A stretch of DNA of 21,202 nt from UBA2965 sp036526135. Lineage in GTDB: Bacteria > Pseudomonadota > Gammaproteobacteria > Pseudomonadales > Azotimanducaceae. Positions 1 through 7,578 of this stretch are shown in pieces; position 1 is the stretch's first letter; each line of letters begins with the position of its first letter. Where the stretch lies: assembly GCA_036526135.1 (NCBI GenBank), contig DATCZA010000012.1, positions 1 to 21,202 of the forward strand. Reading direction: 5' to 3'. Position numbers and translations under genes: made by a program. The notes below the pieces were generated by a model. That model saw only the letters and a list, made by a program, of their open reading frames with translations. It was not told where the DNA came from and made no database searches.

Positions 1-80
1 TGACATACCGCTTACGCTTACTCACACCACAAACCGAGAAACGGATCACAATATTCGGGTCATTTTCTGGATAACCACCG

Positions 81-254
81 ATGGTCGGATTGCAGAGCTA
101 CGTAGGCGAGCTGGTCATGTACCGCGGCTTTTTCTACGAGATCGTGCGCATCGCCGTCCGCGGTGACGAGGTCCGCTGCGTTGCGTACAGTGACGAGCTC
201 AACAGGGAAGCCGAACTCTCCATAGCCGACGTGTTCCTCGGTCTCGCGGCCTAA
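81..254 (+). CDS. Small hypothetical protein, 57 aa
   Basis: This is a short open frame from ATG 81 to TAA 252-254, with an in-frame TAA (72-74) just upstream that fixes the start region. The 57-residue product has no signal peptide or membrane segment. It is mixed hydrophobic and acidic (YRGFFYEIVRIAVRGDEV followed by a D/E-rich half) and could form a small beta-rich fold. I recognise no family. The sequence before it is AT-rich compared with the rest of the window, as expected of a promoter region, but I see no clear -35/-10 pair and only a weak ribosome binding site. Codons use G/C at third positions, which supports real coding. It could instead be a chance frame, so confidence is moderate to low. 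Confidence 0.4.
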   Translation: MVGLQSYVGELVMYRGFFYEIVRIAVRGDEVRCVAYSDELNREAELSIADVFLGLAA

Positions 255-312
255 CCCACCTGCGCCTCCTCCTCTCGACCGGCGGCACCAGGCCTTTATG
301 CCGGACCCCTCG

Positions 313-347
313 GGTATCCCGTATTGCGGGTTCTACGGGGCGATACC
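313..347 (+). promoter_or_regulatory. Imperfect dyad / leader hairpin before the first Rieske gene
   Basis: GGTATC-CCGTA (313-323) is mirrored by TACGG-ggc-GATACC (334-347), giving an 11-bp stem with a 3-nt bulge and a 10-nt loop. It ends 36 nt before ATG 384. It could be an operator or an attenuator-like leader structure; the sequence alone does not decide. Confidence 0.35.
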
Positions 348-383
348 AGCATGGCCCGCTGCGCAAGAGTCGGGGATCCATCC

Positions 384-1934
384 ATGACCGAAACACTGAC
401 TGGCACCAACCGCTCCGCGGGCATCACCTACAGCGAGCTGCTCGACCAGGACAGCCATCCGGTGCGCGACGTCCTGCGGCTCGATTCGCCCATGGAGCCG
501 GGCCCAACGAAGGTACCGGTGGAGCGATATTTCTCCAAAGCCTTCCACGACCTGGAGGTCGAAAAAGTCTGGAAGCGGGTCTGGCAGATGGCCTGTCATC
601 AGGACGACATTCCGGAGGTCGGCGACTACCACGTATACGACATCGCCCATCTCTCATTTCTCATCGTCCGCACCGGTGCCGACGAGTTCAAAGCGTTCTG
701 GAACGCCTGCCTTCACCGCGGCCGGCAGCTCAAGGAGAATCACGGCACACGAGCGCGCGCGTTTCGATGTCCGTTCCACGGCTGGGCCTGGAACATCGAC
801 GGCACGGTACTGGACATCCCCTGCCAGTGGGATTTTCCGACTCTCGATCTGGATGAGCTGAGACTGCCCGAGGTGCAGCTGGGCCGCTGGGGCGGTTTCA
901 TCTTCATCAACCCGGACGATGACAACGCCCAGTCTCTGGAAGACTACCTCGGCAACCTCTCCGATCACTTCACGCTGCTCCCCTACGAGCGGCGGTACAA
1001 GTCTGCCCACGTAGCAAAGGTGCTGCGTTGCAACTGGAAGGTGGCTCAGGAGGCGTTCAGCGAGGCCTATCACGTCATCGCCACCCACCCGACGATTCTC
1101 GAGACCATCGGCGACGCGAACTCGAAGTACGACATCTTCGGCAACTACTCACGGGCGATCTCTCCCGCCTTCACGCCGAGCCCGCATCTGGCGAACATGC
1201 CGCACTACGATCCGCTGCCCGACGCTCGTCTCTACAAGAAGCTGCGTCATCCGCTTTCGGGCTACATCTACGAGCGTGGCGAGGACGGGCTCGTCCACGT
1301 CATCGATCACCAGGGCCGCATCAGCAAATTCACCGCCGCCGGCGAGTGGGTCGAAGGAGAGATCCGGAACGCGGACCCGAACATGACAGACTGGATCGGA
1401 GGCAAACAGCTCCCGGACAGCGACGACACGAGCGGGCTGCTGCCTGACTCCCTTCCACCGGACGGCAACCTGCGCGCCATGATGGCCCAGGGGCCGCGCG
1501 AATCACTCAGGCCGCTACTGGGAGATCGGGTCGACGAGTTCAGCGACGCCGAGCTTCTCGACTCCATTTACTTCACTGTGTTTCCCAACTTCCATCCATG
1601 GGGATCGTTCAACCAGATCGTTTACCGGTTCCGGCCCCACGGGGACAACCCCGACGAGTGCATCCACGAGTGCATGTACTTCTCTCCGGTGCCCGAAGGC
1701 GAGGAGCGTCCGCCAGCTGCGCCCATTCACTGGCTGGGGGCCGACGACGACTGGGTGGATGCCGCCGAGCTCGGCATGCTGGCCAAGGTGTTCAACCAGG
1801 ACGTGGTCAACATGCCCTACGTTCAGAAGGGCCTGAAGACCATGAAGCAGCCCTACGTGATCTTCGCCGACTACGGGGAAACCAAACCCCGTCACTTTCA
1901 CAAGCTGCTCAACGATTGGCTCGATAAGCCCTGA
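384..1934 (+). CDS. Rieske non-heme iron oxygenase, alpha subunit (paralog 1)
   Basis: This 516-aa protein is the large subunit of an aromatic-ring-hydroxylating-type (Rieske) oxygenase, which uses O2 and electrons from a separate reductase. The Rieske [2Fe-2S] motif is complete: C109-L-H111 and C129-P-F-H132. In the catalytic domain, H230 and H235 (EAYHVIATHP) and D473 (NQDVVNMPYV) fit the mononuclear iron triad, with E227 in the place of the bridging Asp. The frame is open from TTG 324, but ATG 384 is chosen because GGGGAT lies a few bases upstream and the extension looks non-homologous. At 516 aa it is longer than classical alpha subunits (about 450), with extra sequence around residues 260-390. 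No beta subunit, ferredoxin or reductase is nearby. It is clearly paralogous to the minus-strand gene at 5875-7446. The substrate is unknown; aromatic, steroid-like or quaternary-amine compounds are all possible. Confidence 0.92.
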   Translation: MTETLTGTNRSAGITYSELLDQDSHPVRDVLRLDSPMEPGPTKVPVERYFSKAFHDLEVEKVWKRVWQMACHQDDIPEVGDYHVYDIAHLSFLIVRTGADEFKAFWNACLHRGRQLKENHGTRARAFRCPFHGWAWNIDGTVLDIPCQWDFPTLDLDELRLPEVQLGRWGGFIFINPDDDNAQSLEDYLGNLSDHFTLLPYERRYKSAHVAKVLRCNWKVAQEAFSEAYHVIATHPTILETIGDANSKYDIFGNYSRAISPAFTPSPHLANMPHYDPLPDARLYKKLRHPLSGYIYERGEDGLVHVIDHQGRISKFTAAGEWVEGEIRNADPNMTDWIGGKQLPDSDDTSGLLPDSLPPDGNLRAMMAQGPRESLRPLLGDRVDEFSDAELLDSIYFTVFPNFHPWGSFNQIVYRFRPHGDNPDECIHECMYFSPVPEGEERPPAAPIHWLGADDDWVDAAELGMLAKVFNQDVVNMPYVQKGLKTMKQPYVIFADYGETKPRHFHKLLNDWLDKP

Positions 1935-1962
1935 TCTGATCGGCAAGGGCTCGGGTGCCTAA

Positions 1963-1982
1963 GCCGGCGACCCATCGCCGGC
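1963..1982 (+). terminator. Perfect 8-bp hairpin after Rieske gene 1
   Basis: GCCGGCGA-CCCA-TCGCCGGC forms a perfect 8-bp stem with a 4-nt loop, starting 28 nt after the stop codon. No T-run follows, so it is at best an atypical terminator or an mRNA 3'-end stabiliser. Confidence 0.4.
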
Positions 1983-2110
1983 GCTATCGCGATCCGGTAC
2001 GCGTGTGGCGAGACTCACCGGCCCGAGAGCCACGGCGCCGCCGCGCGGCAGTCATCATGATGGAGTAAGCTAGGCCCGACGACGTTGGGCGGCAGGATGC
2101 GTGCGGGTCT

Positions 2111-3649
2111 ATGGCCGACGCTGATCAGGGCTTCGCCTACGAGTTCGGCGACTGGCTGGTCGAGCCGGATCTCAACCGAATTCGACGGGGGGAGCAGGAG
2201 ATCCAACTCGAGCCGAGCACGCTCGAGGTGCTCTGCTATCTGCTGGAACGTCCGGGCGAGATCGTGTCGGTCGACGAGTTGCTGGATTCGGTCTGGCGCG
2301 ACAGCGCCGCCGAACCGAGCGCCGTCCACAGCAACATCAGCCGCATTCGCCGTGCCCTCGGTGAAAGCAGACGCGAGCCGAGGTACATCGAAACCGTCTC
2401 CACGGACGGCTACCGGGCCATCGGCGCAGTTCGCAGGATCGAAGCGGGCCCCCATGACGCCGAGCTCGCCGAGGCCCTGGAGGCCGTCACTCCGCCCTAC
2501 CCTGCGTACAACGGTGACGAGCCCTACACCTTCGTCTGCTACTCGCACCAGAATCGCGAGCAGGTGTATCAGGAACTCGTGCGCCTTCGGTCGGCCGGCA
2601 TCAACGTCTGGTACGACGAGGGCATCTCCCCGGGGGCGGAGTGGACCGAGGAGGTGGCCAACGCCATCGCCAACTGCACGCACCTGCTGTTCTTCGTCTC
2701 AACAGACTCCGTTTCATCCAAGCACTGTCTGGACGAGCTTTCGTATGCCCAGGAGCGCCATAAGTCGATCGTGGTCGTCTACCTGGAACCCACGGAGCTT
2801 CCTCAGGGCCTGCAGCTCTCCATTGGCAGAATCCAGGCGTTGTTCAAATACGCCATGCGGGAGTCGGAGTACGCCCGCAAGCTGATCGCCACCCTGCACG
2901 GCGCAGCCGAGACACGCGGCGCAAGCACCGCACGACCTACCGCACCACGATCCCCGGCGCCGCCATCGGCAGGAGTCCCGGGGAGGGCGCTGCGCCGCTC
3001 GTTGAGCGCGTTGGGCATCGCCGCACTGATCGGCGCGCTTGGGTTGTTGGTCCTGCGTGGCCCGCGCATTGAGACGATTCTTCGCGACGAGCCCCTGGAG
3101 AACACCATCACGGTGGAGGCCTTCAAGGACCTCACCGCCGCTCACGATCAGTGGATCGGAGATACCATCGAGTCGGAGGTCCGGGTCGCGCTTCCAGGCA
3201 GAGGCCTGCAGGTAGTGGGCTCTGCATCCTACCAGGGTGCGCGCGAGACATCGGTGCGGGAACGGGCCCGCTATCGGATAACCGGCACGGTCAAGCGATT
3301 GCGCAGCCGCATCCGGGTGACCGCCGAGCTCATCGCCAACGACACGGATTATATGATCTGGTCGGAGATCTACGATGAGCAGATCACTCAGGACGCCGCG
3401 GCCCAGAGCGAGATCGCCGTAAGGATCGTCGCCGACATAGCCCGCAAAATTCAGGGCGGTGCCGAGCAGCCGCTGATCGCAACCATACCGTCCGCAAGAC
3501 CGGCAGCCGGCGCCCTGCAGGGCGCGCTCGATGCCCAGCCTTCCGTACCCGAGTTCTCCGATTTCGACGCGCAAGAGGATGGCGACCCGGGCCAACCGGC
3601 CTTCGATGCATTCCCGAGCTTCGACGACGACGGAGGTGGCGATGATTAG
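2111..3649 (+). CDS. Winged-helix / TIR / transmembrane / TolB-like regulator
   Basis: A 512-aa protein with four parts. Residues 8-105 form an OmpR/PhoB-type winged-helix DNA-binding domain (GDWLVEPDLNRIRR, then SNISRIRRALGE and YIETVSTDGYR). Residues 138-265 form a TIR domain (TFVCYSHQN, VWYDEGISPGAEW, CTHLLFFVSTDS, SSKHCLDEL). E209 of CLDEL sits where TIR NAD hydrolases carry their catalytic Glu. A Pro/Ala-rich linker (271-290) leads through RALRR into one membrane helix (about 299-316). Residues 325-447 resemble the TolB-N-like domain often found with CadC-type winged helices (RYRITGTVKRLRSRIRVTAELI, MIWSEIYD). The tail (484-512) is very acidic. The expected topology is DNA-binding and TIR domains in the cytoplasm and TolB-like domain in the periplasm, as in ToxR/CadC. 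The start lacks a strong ribosome binding site. Its end overlaps the next gene by 8 nt. Inference: a membrane one-component regulator whose TIR part may hydrolyse NAD or scaffold. Confidence 0.85.
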   Translation: MADADQGFAYEFGDWLVEPDLNRIRRGEQEIQLEPSTLEVLCYLLERPGEIVSVDELLDSVWRDSAAEPSAVHSNISRIRRALGESRREPRYIETVSTDGYRAIGAVRRIEAGPHDAELAEALEAVTPPYPAYNGDEPYTFVCYSHQNREQVYQELVRLRSAGINVWYDEGISPGAEWTEEVANAIANCTHLLFFVSTDSVSSKHCLDELSYAQERHKSIVVVYLEPTELPQGLQLSIGRIQALFKYAMRESEYARKLIATLHGAAETRGASTARPTAPRSPAPPSAGVPGRALRRSLSALGIAALIGALGLLVLRGPRIETILRDEPLENTITVEAFKDLTAAHDQWIGDTIESEVRVALPGRGLQVVGSASYQGARETSVRERARYRITGTVKRLRSRIRVTAELIANDTDYMIWSEIYDEQITQDAAAQSEIAVRIVADIARKIQGGAEQPLIATIPSARPAAGALQGALDAQPSVPEFSDFDAQEDGDPGQPAFDAFPSFDDDGGGDD

Positions 3650-5801
3650 CCGTCTCCATCGACTGCGCGAGGTTGCGCTACTCGTCGTCACGGTCCTGGT
3701 CGTCCCGATCGCCCACGGGGACGACATCGGCGAGCTGTTGAGGCCGGCCGACGTGCGCTCGGTGATCATCTCACCGGACGGTCGGCACCTGGCGATGGTC
3801 CGAAGCGACGATCAGAAGGACACTCTGGTGATATTCGCCCGTCCGGCCATGACCGTGGCCACCGGCGTCGCATCGAGTCCTGGTCAACGCTTCGAGACCA
3901 TCACCTGGGCGAACAACCGCCTCGTGCTCATCGAGCCTGCAGCAGATGCCGGCGCGGCTCAGCAACCGGTTCCCACGGGCGCCATGCTCGCGCTGGGCGT
4001 GGACGGCTCGCGCAAGCGCCTGCTTCCCCGTAACCCGGAGGCCGTCAGGCTTCCCACCGCGGTGATCAGCGTGCTGCCCAACGACCTAGCCAACGTGCTC
4101 ATCGCGGCCCACAGCGCCTGCGACGCGGAGAGTTGCTCCGAGGCGGAGAAAGCTCTTCGCAGGCCGGTCAAACTCAATCTCGAAACGGGCGAAAAGACGT
4201 TTGTCGCCCCTGCCCTTGCCATGCCCGCCTACTACGTCAGCGACCCGAGCGGCAACAGGATGCTGGCTGCCGGCCGCGCGGCGGATGGGCGGGTCGAGGT
4301 CTATCGGCTGGCCGCAGGCAGCTGGACGCCCGTGTCATCATTCGATCCCGCCGCCGATCTCGGGACGGTGCCGCTCGCCGTCGATCGGGCCGGCAGCGTG
4401 TTCGCCCTGGCCAACAAGGTCGGCACCGCCGGGCTCTACAGATGGAATCTCGATTCCGGGGAGACCGACGAGATCTATCGCGGAGCCGGCTCCGACATCG
4501 ACCGGGTCATCATGAGCTACGGTGGCCGCAGGCTCCTGGCCGTGCGTTCCGACCCGGGCTACGCAAGCTGGCACTACCTGGATCCGGAACATCCCTTCAC
4601 CAGGATTCACACCGCCCTGCGCGCGGCGTTCCCGGACAGCGACGTCGACGTCACCAGCTTCACCGCAGAAGGTTCCGAGGCCGTGGTCCGAATCTACAGC
4701 GACCGTAATTCAGGCGACTTCTACAGCGTGAGCCTTGGGACCGGAGAGAGCACGCTGCTTGCCACGAGCCGACCCTGGCTGCCGGCGGAAGACCTTGCCA
4801 AGGTCGAGCCCATGGAGCTGACCAGCCGGGACATGTTCACTCTGCGCGGCTACGTCACCACTCCGGCATCGGCCGGGCCTCACCCGATGATCGTGTGGAT
4901 CCATGACAAGCCCACCACCACCCGGGCGGTCTGGGAGCTCAACGCCGAGGTCCAGATGCTGGCGCGGCGCGGTTTCGCCGTCCTGCAGATCAACTACCGG
5001 GGATCGGGCGGTCTGGGTCAGTGGTACACGGCCTCGGGCGCAGAGCGAAACGGGCAGGCCGTTCAGCGTGACATCGCCGATGCCACCCGCTGGGCCATCG
5101 ACAACGGCATCGCCAACGAAGGCCAGATCTGTGTTTACGGGCGAGGCTACGGGGCCTTTGCCGCAGTCAAGGCCATGGCCACCAACATCGGCCTGTTCCA
5201 GTGCGCCGTCGCCATCGACGGGTTCTATGATCTGGCATCGCCCTTCACCGTCCCGGAAGACCCCACGCTGACGCCCCAGAACCTGCTGACATTCCCCTCG
5301 ATGCTCGATCTGGACGATGTCAGGCGCTCTCCGGTCAATCGCGTTTTCAACATCGACGGCTCGGTTCTGCTCGTCGGCGAATCCGAACAGACGATCACCA
5401 TGCGCGATGCGCTGGAAGAGACCGAAAAGTCCGTGGTCTGGCTGGCACCCGAGAACGAGCAGAGCGGGTACTCGGAGATACTCGCATATCTCGAAGCCGA
5501 GCTGAGCGCGGGCAAGGCGGCGGACACGGATCCGGCCGGCTTCGGCGCCACGCTGACCGCACGGCAGGCCAGGGAGTTCCAGCGGATCCGGGAAGAGATG
5601 CGAGCCGCGACCAAGGAGCTGGGAAATCGCCGCGCGTTCACCGCCGCCGGCGTGCGCCGGGAGGTGGAGAAGATCATCGAAGGCTACGACTCAGACGTCC
5701 GATCCATCGTCACCGATGATCAGTGGGCCCTCTACGACGACTTCAAAGTCGGTCTCGCCCAGGAACTGGAAAGCGAGCTGGACATCGTCAGGCTGCAGTG
5801 A
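3642..5801 (+). CDS. Secreted S9 prolyl-oligopeptidase-like protein lacking the catalytic triad
   Basis: A 719-aa exported protein. ATG 3642 is chosen because GGAGGT (3632-3637) precedes it and a signal peptide follows (charged RLHRLR, hydrophobic VALLVVTVLVV, cleavage near AHG-DD). Residues 35-390 have beta-propeller-like repeats (VIISPDGRHLAMV, YVSDPSGNRML). Residues 395-620 follow the S9 alpha/beta hydrolase pattern, including NYRGSGGLG. The nucleophile elbow, normally GxSxGG, reads G500-R-G502-Y-G, so Gly replaces Ser. The usual HGxxD strand end reads VGESE (E582), and the usual His position reads EQSGY (S608). All three triad positions thus appear changed. A charged, helical C-terminal extension (about 635-719) goes beyond the usual S9 end. 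The 8-nt overlap with the TIR regulator gene implies translational coupling. Likely a periplasmic pseudo-enzyme, perhaps a ligand sensor or binding partner of the regulator's periplasmic domain; that role is inference. Confidence 0.85.
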   Translation: MISRLHRLREVALLVVTVLVVPIAHGDDIGELLRPADVRSVIISPDGRHLAMVRSDDQKDTLVIFARPAMTVATGVASSPGQRFETITWANNRLVLIEPAADAGAAQQPVPTGAMLALGVDGSRKRLLPRNPEAVRLPTAVISVLPNDLANVLIAAHSACDAESCSEAEKALRRPVKLNLETGEKTFVAPALAMPAYYVSDPSGNRMLAAGRAADGRVEVYRLAAGSWTPVSSFDPAADLGTVPLAVDRAGSVFALANKVGTAGLYRWNLDSGETDEIYRGAGSDIDRVIMSYGGRRLLAVRSDPGYASWHYLDPEHPFTRIHTALRAAFPDSDVDVTSFTAEGSEAVVRIYSDRNSGDFYSVSLGTGESTLLATSRPWLPAEDLAKVEPMELTSRDMFTLRGYVTTPASAGPHPMIVWIHDKPTTTRAVWELNAEVQMLARRGFAVLQINYRGSGGLGQWYTASGAERNGQAVQRDIADATRWAIDNGIANEGQICVYGRGYGAFAAVKAMATNIGLFQCAVAIDGFYDLASPFTVPEDPTLTPQNLLTFPSMLDLDDVRRSPVNRVFNIDGSVLLVGESEQTITMRDALEETEKSVVWLAPENEQSGYSEILAYLEAELSAGKAADTDPAGFGATLTARQAREFQRIREEMRAATKELGNRRAFTAAGVRREVEKIIEGYDSDVRSIVTDDQWALYDDFKVGLAQELESELDIVRLQ

Positions 5802-5812
5802 GTCGGAGCTCG

Positions 5813-5843
5813 CGGCCCGTTCGCGCCCCCATTCAGCGGGCCG
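5813..5843. terminator. Weak inverted repeat between convergent genes
   Basis: CGGCCCG (5813-5819) and CGGGCCG (5837-5843) are complementary, with a 17-nt loop, in the 73-nt gap between the convergent S9-like gene and second Rieske gene. There is no T-run and the loop is long, so a bidirectional terminator is only possible. Confidence 0.2.
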
Positions 5844-5874
5844 ACCCGGAAGCCGGCATGACCGGAAAGGATCG

Positions 5875-7446
5875 TCAGCCGTCCACCCATTCCCCGTAAA
5901 GCGCGTGAAAGTGGCGGATCTTCGTCTCGTTGTAATCGGCCAGCCGCACGCATTCCCGGGCCGATGCCTTCATGCCGTCGTAGACGAAGGCCATGTTGCG
6001 TACGTCCTGATTGAAAACACCGGCCAGGCTGCCGAGCTCGGGCGCATCCGTCCAGTCGTCGTCGGGACCGAGCCAGTGAATGTCCGCAACCGGCGTGTAG
6101 TCACCGTCATCGGGTATGGGCGCGAGATACATGCACTCCATGATGCATTCCTCGTGGTTGTCCCCGTTCGGTCGAAAGCGGTAGTTGATGCGGTTGAAAG
6201 AACCCCACGGATGATAGTTCGGGAACACGGTGAGATAGATGGCCGCGGTCAGCTCGATGTCGGGAACGTCGTCGGCTACGGAGGGTATGACCCTGCGTAG
6301 CACCTCCCGCTGCATTTCGCTCATGAGCGCACGACCCGTGGCGTCGTCCCCCAGTCGCTCCATGGCCCGGGCCGCATCCTCCGGCGTGGTCTCCACGCCT
6401 GCAACCCCAATGTCCGGCAGCTGCACGCCGGCCACCACGATGCACATGTGCGGATTCGCGTCGATCAGATCGCCATCGAGCCAGTTGGCAAGCGCATCGA
6501 ATCGGCCCGAGCGGCCGTCGCGGGTCGTGACGTTCACCACGCCGTCACCGGCGGACTCGTAGATCGTCCCCGTGAGCGGATGTCGAACCCTGGTGATCCC
6601 TTCGTTCTGCTCGGGCGGCGGCCCCCAATCGGGAACCCCTGATCCGTCCAGGGCTCCGCAGAGGATGGCCCGCGAATAGTTGCCGAAGACATCGTATTTG
6701 GTATCGCCGTCATGAACACCATGAGCCAGCGCCTGGGGGTGCGTCATGTAGACGTGATACGACTCCATGAAGGCCTCCTGAACGACCTTCCAGTTCGCGC
6801 GGATGATCTTGGCAACGTGGGCCTGCTTGTAACGACGCTCGTAGGGAAAGAACTCGAACTGCGACGAGAGGTCGCCGAGGAAGTCTTCCAGGGGCTCGCA
6901 GTCCGGATCCGGATTGACGAAGATGAAGCGCCCCCAGCGTCCGATCCGAACCTCGGGCAGGCGCTCCGCCTCCCGGTCGAGGTCGGTGTAGTCGTAGGCG
7001 CAGGGAACCTGCTTGAGCGTGCCGTCGAGCTCCCAGGCCCAGCCATGAAACGGGCATTTGAGCTCATCGAGCCCTCTTGCCCGAGACTCTCTGAGCTTGC
7101 GTCCCCGGTGCAGGCAGGCGTTGTAGTAGGCTTTGTATTCATCGTCGGCGACCCGAACCACCAGGTACGACCTGTCCACGATGTCGTAGGGCACGACGTC
7201 GCCCACGTTCGGGAAATCGTCCTCGTGGGCGGCCATCTGCCACACACGCGACCAGAGACGTTGCTTCTCCAGCTCGTGATACTCACGGGATATGTAACGT
7301 GCGGTGGGCACCAGGGTAGGGCCCGGCTGAATGGGCGAATCGCGCCGCATGGCACGGGTCACGTGAGCGGCGTTGGTGTCGGAGTCGAGCAACTTCGCAA
7401 ACGACGGGTCCATCGTCCGCACACCGGGTTTAACGACTGCCGCCAT
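5875..7446 (-). CDS. Rieske non-heme iron oxygenase, alpha subunit (paralog 2)
   Basis: A 523-aa Rieske oxygenase large subunit. The [2Fe-2S] ligands are C111-L-H113 and C131-P-F-H134. The iron site is H231/H236 (ESYHVYMTHP) and D481 (NQDVRNMAFV). Long blocks are shared with the gene at 384-1934: LEDxLGxLS, PYERRYK, HVAK, NWKV, QEAF, VFPNxHPWGSFN, ECMY, IHWLGxDDDW. The two are therefore paralogs of an extended (over 500 aa) subfamily and differ mainly around residues 262-400. ATG 7446 is preceded by GGGGGAGGAGAGCC, a strong ribosome binding site. The gene diverges from the PLP-lyase gene at 7579, with 132 nt between them that must hold both promoters. No partner subunit or electron-transfer gene is adjacent, so electrons presumably come from a reductase encoded elsewhere. 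Substrate unknown. Confidence 0.92.
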   Translation of the reverse strand: MAAVVKPGVRTMDPSFAKLLDSDTNAAHVTRAMRRDSPIQPGPTLVPTARYISREYHELEKQRLWSRVWQMAAHEDDFPNVGDVVPYDIVDRSYLVVRVADDEYKAYYNACLHRGRKLRESRARGLDELKCPFHGWAWELDGTLKQVPCAYDYTDLDREAERLPEVRIGRWGRFIFVNPDPDCEPLEDFLGDLSSQFEFFPYERRYKQAHVAKIIRANWKVVQEAFMESYHVYMTHPQALAHGVHDGDTKYDVFGNYSRAILCGALDGSGVPDWGPPPEQNEGITRVRHPLTGTIYESAGDGVVNVTTRDGRSGRFDALANWLDGDLIDANPHMCIVVAGVQLPDIGVAGVETTPEDAARAMERLGDDATGRALMSEMQREVLRRVIPSVADDVPDIELTAAIYLTVFPNYHPWGSFNRINYRFRPNGDNHEECIMECMYLAPIPDDGDYTPVADIHWLGPDDDWTDAPELGSLAGVFNQDVRNMAFVYDGMKASARECVRLADYNETKIRHFHALYGEWVDG

Positions 7447-7578
7447 GGCTCTCCTCCCCCAATTTACCCTGATCGATGCCCTAATCTACCCCAAACCCGC
7501 CGACCGGTCTGCTGATAGATGGTAACCTCCGGGCATCAGCGGCAGCGCCGCGCCGCGCCGCCGGACAGGGGAGCACAG

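Noticed and set aside
2714..3769. 351-codon minus-strand frame across the TIR regulator and the S9-like gene
   Set aside because: It spans the junction of two well-supported plus-strand genes and its translation is low-complexity Arg/Asp-rich.
2111..5801. TIR gene pair considered as a Thoeris- or CBASS-type defence locus
   Set aside because: No ThsA-like, cyclase or other known defence effector is nearby, and the winged helix plus membrane layout is of regulator type. Defence remains only a possibility.
6712..7515. 267-codon plus-strand frame opposite Rieske gene 2
   Set aside because: It covers the Rieske motif region in antisense and has no independent support.
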